Of a stretch of 64,000 nucleotides of DNA, positions 23,405 through 30,886 are shown one piece after another. The notes under the pieces were generated by a model. The model did not search any database. It was given only the letters and a program-made list of their open reading frames with translations, and had not been told where the DNA came from. Source of the stretch: Streptomyces viridiviolaceus (GTDB lineage Bacteria; Actinomycetota; Actinomycetes; Streptomycetales; Streptomycetaceae); contig NZ_BMWA01000010.1 of NCBI RefSeq assembly GCF_014650995.1, forward strand, positions 104,241-168,240. Direction: 5' to 3'. Both the position numbers and the translations under genes were made by a program. Numbering within the stretch: the first letter of the stretch is position 1; the number at the start of each line of letters is the position of its first letter.

Positions 23405-25726
23405 TCACTCCTCTTGTCGTCGGTGGGCCGCGACCATCAGCTGTCCGAGGGCCAACCCACCGTCGTTCGGGGGGACTTCTCCGTGACGGAGCACCGCGAA
23501 GCCGTCCCCGGCCAGCAGCCGCGCGCACTCCTCCTCCAGCAGCGCGTTGGCGAAGACGCCGCCGCTCAGGGCGACGGTGGCCAGGCCGGTGTCCCGGCGC
23601 GCACGCCGGCAGATCTCCGCGACGGCCCGCGCGACGCCGCGGTGGAAGCGCGCGGCGAGCACGGCGGCCGGGGTTCCCCGCCGCAGGTCGGTGACCAGTG
23701 CGCGCAGCACGGGTGCGGGGTCCCACGCGTCGGCGGTGATGCCGAAGGCGTACGCCGAGGTGTCGGCGCTCCAGGCCGCAGCGGCAGCGGCCTCCAGCTC
23801 CAGGGCGGCCTGGGCCTCGTATCCCGCGCGGTGGCACACGCCCGCGAGGGACGACACGGCGTCGAAGAGCCGGCCCATGCTGGAGGTCGCCACACAGGCC
23901 AGCCCGCGCGTTAACTGACGTTCGAGCAAGGTCAGTTCTTCCGGCGAGCAGGCGGTCACGCTGGGCAGGTCCGCATCCCAGGGCAGGCCCGCGGCCCACA
24001 GCCGGGCCAGCGCCAGGCGGCACGGGTTGGCCACCCCCGAGTCCCCGCCGGGCAGTGGGGCGGGTTTCAGGTGGGCGAAGCGCCGGTGGCCCGAGTAGTC
24101 GGCGAGCAGGATCTCACCGCCCCAGACGGTGCCGTCGTCGCCGTAGCCGGTGCCGTCGAACGCGACGCCGATCACGGGTGTGGTCCCGTCGAGGCCGTGC
24201 TCGGCCATCGCCGAGGCGATGTGCGCGTGGTGATGCTGCACCAGCACCGGTTCGCCCCGCGCCAGTCGGGTGGCCCACCGTGCGGAGTGGTATCCCGGAT
24301 GCCGGTCCGCGGCGACGATTCCGGGGCCGACGCCGGTCAGGCACCGCATCTGCGACTCCGCCCGCCGGGCCGCCTCCAGGGCGGTCAGGTCTCCCATGTC
24401 GCCGATGTGCGGGCCGAACCACGCCTGGTCGCCCTCAGCGACACACAGCGCGTTCTTCAGATCGCCGCCCACCGCGAGCGTGGGCCGCACCGCCACCGGC
24501 AGGCGCAGTGGGCGGGGGACATAGCCCCGGGACCGGCGCAGCACCTGCTCGGTGCCGTCGGGGCGCACCCGCAGCAGGGAGTCGTCGCATGGCGAGGCGA
24601 TGGCCCGGTCGTGGGCGAGCCAGGCGTCGGCCAGTCCCGCGAGCCGGGTCAGTGCCTCGTCGTCGTCCGTGACGATCGGTTCCCCCGAGCGGTTGCCGCT
24701 CGTCATCACCAGCACCCGCGGGCCCGGCGCGTCGCCGGACAGCCCGAACAGCAGCGTGTGCAGGGGCGTGTACGGCAGCATCACGCCGAGGTGCGGGCTG
24801 CCGGGGCAGACCCCGCGCGCCAGTACGTCCTGCCGCGCGTGCCGGCGCAGCAGGACGATGGGGCGCCGGGGGCCGGTGAGCGTCGCCGCCTCGGCCTCGG
24901 ACACGACGGCGATCCGCCGCACGGCGTCGAGGTCCGCGCACATCACCGCGAACGGTTTGCCACCGCGCGCCTTGCGGGTCCGCAGCGCGTCGACGGCCCG
25001 TGCGTCGGTGGCGTCGCACGCCAGGTGGTAGCCGCCCAGGCCCTTGACGGCGACGATCCGTCCGGCGGCCAGCAGCGCCCGTGCCGTCGCGAGGGCGCCG
25101 GCGTCCCGCGCGGGCCGCACACCGCTGCCGGACGCGGGCACCAGACGCAGCCGGGGACCGCAGTCCGGGCAGGCGACGGGCTGGGCGTGGAACCGCCGGT
25201 CGCCGGGGTCGCCGTACTCCCGGGCGCAGGCCGGACACATCGGGAAGTCGGTCATCGTCGTGAACGCCCGGTCGTACGGCATCCCCGTGGCGATGGTGAA
25301 GCGGGGCCCGCAGTGGGTGCAGGTGACGAACGGGTGCCGGTGGCGGCGGTCGGCCGGATCGGCGAGCTCCCGCAGGCAGTCCGCGCACGTCGCCGTGTCC
25401 GGCGGGAGCAGGGTGCGGCCCGGGGACCGGTCGGTGGAACGGATCGTGAAGGCGTCGTCGGCACCGGTGACGGTCAGGTCCTCGACCCCGACGCCGGTGA
25501 CGGCGGCCAACGGCGGGGGTTCCGTGGCGAGTCGGGAGCAGAAGAGGGCGACACCGTCCGGCGGGCCCTCCACCTCGATGAGCACGCCGTTCGCCGTGTT
25601 GCTCACGAACCCGGCCAGCGCGAGGTCGGTGGCCAGGCGGTGGACGAACGGGCGGAACCCCACGCCCTGCACCGTCCCGCGCACGGTGACGCGCCGGCGC
25701 ACCGCCTGCGCGGCGGGTGCTGTCAC
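23405..25726 (-). CDS. hypF: Carbamoyltransferase HypF, with a TTA codon
   Basis: A 773-aa enzyme of normal length that transfers carbamoyl from carbamoyl phosphate to HypE. Domains in order: acylphosphatase-like (TVRGTVQGVGFRPFVHRLA), two zinc fingers (CADCLREL/CTHCGP and CPACAREYG/CPDCGP), a YrdC-like domain (VAVKGLGGYHLACDA) and a Kae1-like carbamoyltransferase domain (HHHAHIASAMAEHG, GVAFDGTGYG). GTG at 25726 overlaps the HypB stop in GTGA, and hypC follows by three bases. A TTA leucine codon at 23912-23914 (in ERQLTRG) should make HypF synthesis need the bldA tRNA, and so link active hydrogenase to development. Confidence 0.95.
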   Translation of the reverse strand: MTAPAAQAVRRRVTVRGTVQGVGFRPFVHRLATDLALAGFVSNTANGVLIEVEGPPDGVALFCSRLATEPPPLAAVTGVGVEDLTVTGADDAFTIRSTDRSPGRTLLPPDTATCADCLRELADPADRRHRHPFVTCTHCGPRFTIATGMPYDRAFTTMTDFPMCPACAREYGDPGDRRFHAQPVACPDCGPRLRLVPASGSGVRPARDAGALATARALLAAGRIVAVKGLGGYHLACDATDARAVDALRTRKARGGKPFAVMCADLDAVRRIAVVSEAEAATLTGPRRPIVLLRRHARQDVLARGVCPGSPHLGVMLPYTPLHTLLFGLSGDAPGPRVLVMTSGNRSGEPIVTDDDEALTRLAGLADAWLAHDRAIASPCDDSLLRVRPDGTEQVLRRSRGYVPRPLRLPVAVRPTLAVGGDLKNALCVAEGDQAWFGPHIGDMGDLTALEAARRAESQMRCLTGVGPGIVAADRHPGYHSARWATRLARGEPVLVQHHHAHIASAMAEHGLDGTTPVIGVAFDGTGYGDDGTVWGGEILLADYSGHRRFAHLKPAPLPGGDSGVANPCRLALARLWAAGLPWDADLPSVTACSPEELTLLERQLTRGLACVATSSMGRLFDAVSSLAGVCHRAGYEAQAALELEAAAAAAWSADTSAYAFGITADAWDPAPVLRALVTDLRRGTPAAVLAARFHRGVARAVAEICRRARRDTGLATVALSGGVFANALLEEECARLLAGDGFAVLRHGEVPPNDGGLALGQLMVAAHRRQEE

Positions 25727-26451
25727 GAGACGGGGTCGGGCGCGTGGACATGGCCGTGCGGGTGCGGCGCGAGGGGAGGCCGGTGGACGGATCCCCCGTC
25801 CCGCGCGGCGAGCACCCGCTCCAGGACGGTGTCGACGCCGTCGCCGGTGCGGGCGCAGGTCCGTACGACCTCCACTCCCGGGTTGACCCGACGCAGGTTC
25901 GCGTGGAAGGCGGACTCGTCGAAACCGGCGGCCTCGGCCAGGTCGGTCTTGGTGAGCACCACCAGATGGGCGGAGCCGAAGGCCGTGGGGTACTTCAGCG
26001 GCTTGTCCTCCCCCTCCGTCACCGCCATGAGCACGATCCGCAGGCTCTCCCCGAGGTCGTAGGCCGCCGGGCAGACGAGGTTGCCCACGTTCTCCACGAA
26101 CAGCAGCGAGGTGTCCTGCGGCAGCCAGCTCTCCACGTGCCCGCGCAGCTGCCGGGCCTCCAGATGGCACAGCCCGTCGGTCAGCAGCTGTTTCACGGGC
26201 GCCCCCGAACGGGCGAGCCGGCGCGCGTCGTTCTCGGTCGCCAGGTCCGCGGTGAGCGCGGCGACCGGGACGCGCCGCTCCACCGCCCGGGCCAGCACCC
26301 GCCCGAGCAGTTCGGTCTTGCCGCTGCCCGGGCTGGACAGGAGGTTGGCCACACTCACCCCGCGCCGGGCCAGTTCGTCGCGCAGGCTCGCGGCGAGACC
26401 GTCGTTCTTGGCCAGGACGGCCTGGGTGACGTCGTCCACGGACTCGCACAT
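25723..26451 (-). other. hypB: HypB module with its own internal start
   Basis: Inside the fusion frame, ATG at 26451 is preceded by GAGGAGC at a good distance and opens a complete 242-aa HypB (MCESVDDVTQAVL). HypB is the GTPase that loads nickel with HypA. Internal initiation would give free HypB alongside any fusion product. Confidence 0.75.
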
Positions 26452-27075
26452 GGCGCTGCTCCTCGCGAGGGGATCGGGTGGGTCGGGCTGCTGTCGATCC
26501 TCGGCGCCGTCGGCGACCGGGCGGGGGAGACGGGCCGCGGACGGGTCCGGGGATTCCTCCGGGCGGCTCAACGGGGGTGACGCCCTAGGGTCGGCGAGCA
26601 GCACCTCGACCATGGCGTGCAGCGCCGTGACGGCCCGCTCGACGGCGTCGCGCACCGTCGCGCTGATGCCGGGGGCGATGTCCTCGTCGCCGCGTGGCCG
26701 CACCTCCGGCTCGCAGGCGAGGACGAGGACGCGGGGGAGGGGCTCGTCGCCCAGGTGGGTGGCCAGGGACAGGACCTTCGCCGGGTCCATGCCGTGTGCC
26801 TCGGGCGGGGCGCCCGCGGCGCCCTCGGGAAGCTCCGGTTCGATCAGCGACAGGGTGCCCGGCCGGTGACCCCGCACGGCCGCGTCGACCAGGACGGCCG
26901 TGTCGTAGCCGCCGAGCAGTTCGTACGCGAGATCCATCCCGCGGATGCCGAAGTCCCGCACCCGCACCCCGGGCGGCAGCGGGCGCCGGTCCAGGGCGCG
27001 GATCACCTCGGGGCCGAAGGCGTCGTCCGCGAGGAAGATGTTGCCGACGCCCGCCACCAGCAGGCGCGCACTCAT
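25723..27075 (-). CDS. Fusion ORF: [NiFe] hydrogenase maturation protease plus GTPase HypB
   Basis: One open frame of 450 codons without an internal stop. Residues about 1-160 are a HycI/HupD-type protease that trims the large subunit C terminus: GVGNIFLADDAFGPEV, then Asp in VLVDAAVRG and His in EAHGMDP as the nickel-sensing ligands. Residues about 160-208 are a Pro/Asp-rich linker. Residues 209-450 are HypB: P-loop LLSSPGSGKTELL, VENVGNLVCPA and VLTKTDLAEAAG, plus a His-rich tail (HPHGHVHAP). Usually these are separate genes. ATG at 27075 overlaps hypX by ATGA; a second start with GAGGAGC lies at 26451. A lost stop codon is the alternative to a designed fusion. Confidence 0.85.
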   Translation of the reverse strand: MSARLLVAGVGNIFLADDAFGPEVIRALDRRPLPPGVRVRDFGIRGMDLAYELLGGYDTAVLVDAAVRGHRPGTLSLIEPELPEGAAGAPPEAHGMDPAKVLSLATHLGDEPLPRVLVLACEPEVRPRGDEDIAPGISATVRDAVERAVTALHAMVEVLLADPRASPPLSRPEESPDPSAARLPRPVADGAEDRQQPDPPDPLARSSAMCESVDDVTQAVLAKNDGLAASLRDELARRGVSVANLLSSPGSGKTELLGRVLARAVERRVPVAALTADLATENDARRLARSGAPVKQLLTDGLCHLEARQLRGHVESWLPQDTSLLFVENVGNLVCPAAYDLGESLRIVLMAVTEGEDKPLKYPTAFGSAHLVVLTKTDLAEAAGFDESAFHANLRRVNPGVEVVRTCARTGDGVDTVLERVLAARDGGSVHRPPLAPHPHGHVHAPDPVS

Positions 27076-28817
27076 CGCCTGCCTCCCGTGGCCAGCGGCA
27101 GGGCGGAGCCGGCCGGCAGCTTCCGGACGAAGGCCGCACGCAAGGCGTGGTACGGGGCCTGCGGATCGAAGAAGACGGCGCGCATGCGGTCGAGTTCGGC
27201 CCGGCGGTACTCGGCGAGCGGTCGGCGCTCCTCGTCCGCCTGACGTGCCGCGGCCTTCGCGGCGACCCGCCGGGCGTGGTCGGGCGCGTCGGCGCGCGCG
27301 GCCGCCATGCGTTCGACCTCGGCGGTGAACCGCTGCGGCGGTACCGGCACCACGCGGTCCACCAGTCCGATCCGGGCGGCGGCCGCGGCGCTCACCGGCA
27401 ACGCCTCGCTCGTCAGCCGCCGAGCCGTCTCGGGTCCGACGCGGCGCGGCAGCGTGTACGTCCAGAACTCCGAGCCGTACAGGCCCATGCGCCGGTAGTG
27501 CGGGTTGAGGACGACGCCCGAACGGCACCACACCTCGTCGGCGGCCAGGGCGAGCATGACGCCGCCGGCCGCCGCGTTGCCGCCGAGCGCCGCCACGACC
27601 AGGCGGTCGGTGGTGCGCAGCACCGCCTCGACCAGGTCGTCCATGGCGTTGAGGTTGGCCCAGGACTCGGCCCCGGGGTCGGCCGACGCCTCGATGACGC
27701 TCAGGTGGATGCCGTTGGAGAAGAAGTCGCGGGTTCCGCCGAGCACCAGGACCGACGTCGGGCGGGCGAGCGCGTAGCGGTAGGCGTCGAGCAGCCTGCG
27801 GCAGTGGTCGGTGCTCATCGCCCCGCCCGGGAAGGAGAAGCTGAGGAACCCGGTGTCGCCGCGCTGCCGGTACCGGATGTCGGCGAAGGTGCGGCGGTCC
27901 GGGGGAAGTTCGAGCGGGACGTCGCTCACCGGCAGCCAGTGCGGGCGGTCGTCGGAGCCGGGCGTCCCTCGGCCGGCCCCGGGCGGCGCGGGGAAGGAGG
28001 CGAGTACGGAGGCCGCCGGGCGGCGGAACGGCGCCGGGTCGCCGGAGCTCTTGCGGGGGCGCAGTTCCGGAATCCAGACCGCGCCGTCCCGGGTGGCCCG
28101 GCAGACCGCCCCGGCCCGCGTCGCGAGCAGCTCCCCGGGGCGTCCGCCGAGCCGGTCCTCGGGGTGCCCGCCGTGCAGGAACACCTCCCGGCCGAGGAGT
28201 TCGTCCAGGACACCCGGCTGCGAGTCGGCACCGCGCAGCTTGCGCAGCACCGTCTCGGTGCTGTCGTTCTCCCAGTCGATCCCGCGCTGCTCCTGGTGGA
28301 CGAAGTCGCGCCACACCACCCGGATCCCGGGATCGCTCTGCGGCCGCGGCTTGAAGGACCCGTCGGCGTACCGCTGCACGGCCAGCAGGACGGCGGCCGA
28401 GGCGGCGTCGGCGACCTCGCCCCGGTACAGGTCGCTCTTGCCGACCGGCGGCACCGCGAAGGACTCGGCGGCCCACACGTCGCCCGCGTCCATCGCGGCC
28501 TCGGCCCGGAGAACCGTCACGCCCCAGTGGGACGCCTCCTGGGCGATCGCCCAGTCCAGGGACGACGGGCCACGGTCGCCGGGCGGCCCCGGGTGCACGA
28601 TGAGGCAGGTGTGCTCCCGCCACACGTCCTCGGGCAGCGCCGTCCTCAGCATCGGAGCGACGATCAGCTCCGGGCCCGTCTCGCGTACGGCGGCCCTGAC
28701 CGCTTCGGTGCCGTGCGAGGCCAGGACGACGTCCACTCGGTGCCCCTGGTCCGACAGTTCCGCGTACACCCGCTGGGTCAGGCTGTTGAACGCGCTGGCT
28801 ACGAGCAAGATGTCCAT
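27072..28817 (-). CDS. hypX: Hydrogenase maturation protein HypX/HoxX
   Basis: A 581-aa two-domain protein. The N-terminal half is formyltransferase-like (ILLVASAFNSLTQRVYAEL, CLIVHPGPPGDRGPSSLDWA, VTVLRAEAAMDAGDVWA); the C-terminal half is enoyl-CoA-hydratase-like (FFSNGIHLSVIEA, AALGGNAAAGGVMLAL, VLNPHYRRMGLYGSEFW). HypX takes a formyl group from formyl-tetrahydrofolate and releases CO via formyl-CoA, supplying the CO ligand of the NiFe site under aerobic conditions. It is the first gene of the leftward operon and overlaps the protease-HypB frame by ATGA. The ribosome site before ATG 28817 is weak. Confidence 0.92.
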   Translation of the reverse strand: MDILLVASAFNSLTQRVYAELSDQGHRVDVVLASHGTEAVRAAVRETGPELIVAPMLRTALPEDVWREHTCLIVHPGPPGDRGPSSLDWAIAQEASHWGVTVLRAEAAMDAGDVWAAESFAVPPVGKSDLYRGEVADAASAAVLLAVQRYADGSFKPRPQSDPGIRVVWRDFVHQEQRGIDWENDSTETVLRKLRGADSQPGVLDELLGREVFLHGGHPEDRLGGRPGELLATRAGAVCRATRDGAVWIPELRPRKSSGDPAPFRRPAASVLASFPAPPGAGRGTPGSDDRPHWLPVSDVPLELPPDRRTFADIRYRQRGDTGFLSFSFPGGAMSTDHCRRLLDAYRYALARPTSVLVLGGTRDFFSNGIHLSVIEASADPGAESWANLNAMDDLVEAVLRTTDRLVVAALGGNAAAGGVMLALAADEVWCRSGVVLNPHYRRMGLYGSEFWTYTLPRRVGPETARRLTSEALPVSAAAAARIGLVDRVVPVPPQRFTAEVERMAAARADAPDHARRVAAKAAARQADEERRPLAEYRRAELDRMRAVFFDPQAPYHALRAAFVRKLPAGSALPLATGGRR

Positions 28818-28891
28818 GACGAGGCATGTTCGCCGGTCTCAGGGGGGCCGAGAAGGACCACGGCGGCGTTTCGTCGGCCGTCTTCCTCCAT

Positions 28892-28931
28892 CCGGACCGG
28901 GCAGGCCGCCGGCACGGCCTGCCCGGTCCGG
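28892..28931 (-). terminator. Terminator hairpin downstream of the universal stress protein gene
   Basis: A perfect 17-bp stem starting CCGGACCGGGCAGGCCG encloses a 6-base loop. It lies 71 bases past the stress-protein stop and 75 bases upstream of hypX, so it separates the two minus-strand units. Confidence 0.85.
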
Positions 28932-29001
28932 TCCCAGGCACGCCAAGTTCACGTCGGGACCGCGACACGGTGCCGGACGCGAGCCGCGGCCGCCCGGGCG
29001 C

Positions 29002-29460
29002 TCACCGTGTGCCGTCGCGGACCACGACGACCGGACAGGCAGCGTGCTGGACGCAGTGCTGGGCCACCGATCCCAACAGCAGTCCTGCGAAGCCCCCGAG
29101 ACCGCGACTGCCGACCACGAGCAGGGACGCGCCATGTGACGCGTTGAGCAGCACACTGGCGGGGGTGCCGTAGCGCGCCTCGGCACGGACCTCCACCGGC
29201 GGCTGCGATCCCACGGTCTCCGCGACGGCCGCTGCGAGCTCCTCCCGTGCCCGGCCCTCCACAGCCGCTTCGTCGCTGCTCGACGGGGGCAGCCAGCCGA
29301 GCGCGCCGTGGAACTGCGGAAAGTCCCAGGCGGTCACCGCCTCCACCGCACCGAGGGTGAGCTCCGCCTGACGCACGGCCCAGCGGAGGGCCTGCTTCGA
29401 CGAGTCCGAACCGTCCACCCCGACCACGATGCGGTCCGTCTCCTCGCGCTGGTCAGCCAC
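29002..29460 (-). CDS. Universal stress protein (UspA family)
   Basis: A 152-aa single-domain Usp. GTG at 29460 has AGGAGG five bases upstream. The first strand IVVGVDGSDSSKQALRWA and the ATP-binding signature GSRGLGGFAGLLLGS (G-x2-G-x9-GS) are intact, so it is of the ATP-binding type. Usp proteins accumulate in hypoxia, starvation and dormancy and bind ATP. It is divergent from the alcohol dehydrogenase gene; Usp and alcohol dehydrogenase genes are neighbours in oxygen-responsive (OsdR/DevR-type) loci of Streptomyces, so shared control is plausible. Confidence 0.92.
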   Translation of the reverse strand: MADQREETDRIVVGVDGSDSSKQALRWAVRQAELTLGAVEAVTAWDFPQFHGALGWLPPSSSDEAAVEGRAREELAAAVAETVGSQPPVEVRAEARYGTPASVLLNASHGASLLVVGSRGLGGFAGLLLGSVAQHCVQHAACPVVVVRDGTR

Positions 29461-29787
29461 GGTTCCTCCTCGGCTCGACGGTGGGGAACGACCGCACGGG
29501 GGCCGCGGTCCGCCACCTGCGCTTGGTCTCCAGCATCCGCCGACCGCACCGTGTGCGCAGTCCGGCAGGCCCGGACGGGGCGGGCCCCGCCCGCCCGGAC
29601 ATCGGCTCGTCGTTGACCCGGAAGCACCAATGCCCGCAGTGACCGCTCGCGGGCGCGCTCGGCCTCTGGGAATCTGGGACCCGTTGTGAAGAAGCCGCGC
29701 CGCGGGTGGGACGGCGGTTGCGCGATCCGATTGACCCAGGGCTCCGTGACGTCCCCGACCGGGAGGAGCCGACAGGAGGGCGAGACG
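29461..29787. promoter_or_regulatory. 327-bp divergent regulatory region, usp / alcohol dehydrogenase
   Basis: No coding signal is visible. It holds ribosome sites for both flanking genes (AGGAGG at 29774-29779 on the + strand) and two TTGACC boxes on the + strand at 29614 and 29731, neither with a convincing -10 partner. I looked for a DevR/OsdR-like palindrome and found only GC-rich half-sites, so I do not mark one. Confidence 0.4.
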
Positions 29788-30837
29788 GTGAAGGCATTCG
29801 TCATGAAGGCGATCGGCCAGGTGGGTTTCATGGAGAAGCCGGTCCCCGACGTCGGCTCCCGCGACGCTTTGGTCCGGACGACGAAAGCGCTGATCTGCAC
29901 CTCCGACTCGCACACCGTGCAGGGAGGCATCGGGCCGCGGGAGAACCTGACGCTGGGCCACGAGGCGGTCGGCGTCGTGGAGACCGTGGGCAGTGACGTC
30001 AAGGACTTCCGGCCGGGCGACCGTGTTCTCGTCGGAGCCATCACCCCGGACTGGGGCGACCTCGCCTCCCAGAACGGCTTCCCGTCCCAGTCGGGCGGAC
30101 CGCTCGGCGGTTTCAAGTTCGCGAACTCCAAGGACGGCGTCTTCGCCGAGTTCTTCCACGTCGGTGACGCCGACGCCAATCTCGCGAGAATCCCCGACGG
30201 AATCTCCGACGAAGCGGCCGTCTACTGCGCCGACATGCTCTCGACCGGATTCATGGGCGCCGAGCACGGAAACATTCCGATGGGCGGGACCGTGGCCGTC
30301 CTCGCCCAGGGCCCCGTGGGTCTGATGGCGACGGCAGGGGCCAGGCTCAAGGGCGCGGGTCTCGTCATCGGGGTCGAGTCGGTTCCGAGCAGGCAGGAGC
30401 TCGCACGCTTCTACGGAGCGGACGAGATCGTCGACTTCACCCGCGAGGACGTGGTCGAACGCGTCATGGAGCTGACGGACGGCCAGGGCGTGGACACCGC
30501 GATCGAGGCGCTGGGCGCGGACGTCACCTTCAAGACCGCCGTCGAGATCACCAAGCCCGGCGGGACGGTCTCCAACATCGGCTACTTCGGGTCCGGCGAG
30601 TTCGTCAGCATCCCCCGCGTCGCCTGGGGGGTGGGCATGGCCGACAAGACGATCAGCTCCGGCCTCTGCCCCGGCGGGAGGCTCCGGATGGAGCGGCTGC
30701 TGCGCGTGCTCGAGAAGGGCCGCCTCGACCCCTCCCGCATGACGACCCACGAATTCTCCTTCGACGACATGGAGCGAGCCTTCGAGGTGTCGGACAAGAA
30801 GCTGGAGGACACCGTCAAGGTGCTGGTCGCCTTCTAG
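29788..30837 (+). CDS. Zinc-dependent NAD(P)-dependent alcohol dehydrogenase (secondary-alcohol type)
   Basis: A 349-aa medium-chain dehydrogenase. GTG at 29788 follows AGGAGG. The catalytic zinc ligands appear as Cys37 (ALICTSDSHT), His58-Glu59 (LGHEAVGVV) and Asp149 (YCADMLSTGFMGAEHG), the Cys/His/Asp set of Thermoanaerobacter-type secondary alcohol dehydrogenases. The structural-zinc loop with four Cys is missing, also as in that type. The coenzyme loop is LAQGPVGLMATAGA. It would interconvert alcohols with ketones or aldehydes and so balance NAD(P)H, perhaps in low oxygen. It is divergent from the stress protein gene and 49 bases before the GH15 gene, so it may head an operon through zwf. 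Confidence 0.9.
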   Translation: MKAFVMKAIGQVGFMEKPVPDVGSRDALVRTTKALICTSDSHTVQGGIGPRENLTLGHEAVGVVETVGSDVKDFRPGDRVLVGAITPDWGDLASQNGFPSQSGGPLGGFKFANSKDGVFAEFFHVGDADANLARIPDGISDEAAVYCADMLSTGFMGAEHGNIPMGGTVAVLAQGPVGLMATAGARLKGAGLVIGVESVPSRQELARFYGADEIVDFTREDVVERVMELTDGQGVDTAIEALGADVTFKTAVEITKPGGTVSNIGYFGSGEFVSIPRVAWGVGMADKTISSGLCPGGRLRMERLLRVLEKGRLDPSRMTTHEFSFDDMERAFEVSDKKLEDTVKVLVAF

Positions 30838-30886
30838 ACGGACTCGCAGGCACGCACACCAGGCTCGGTAACAGGAGCGAGACGGT

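Noticed and set aside
25727..26449. N-terminal extension of HypF into the HypB region
   Set aside because: It is an out-of-frame shadow of hypB; HypF's acylphosphatase domain begins right after GTG 25726.
27076..28968. Upstream continuation of the protease-HypB frame as a giant 1081-aa protein
   Set aside because: The extra part lies antisense-phase to the well-supported hypX gene in another frame, is Arg/Pro-rich and has no family resemblance. The start at 27075 overlaps hypX by ATGA.
29464..29787. OsdR/DevR-like binding palindrome between usp and alcohol dehydrogenase genes
   Set aside because: Only GC-rich half-sites are present; nothing is distinct enough from background to mark.
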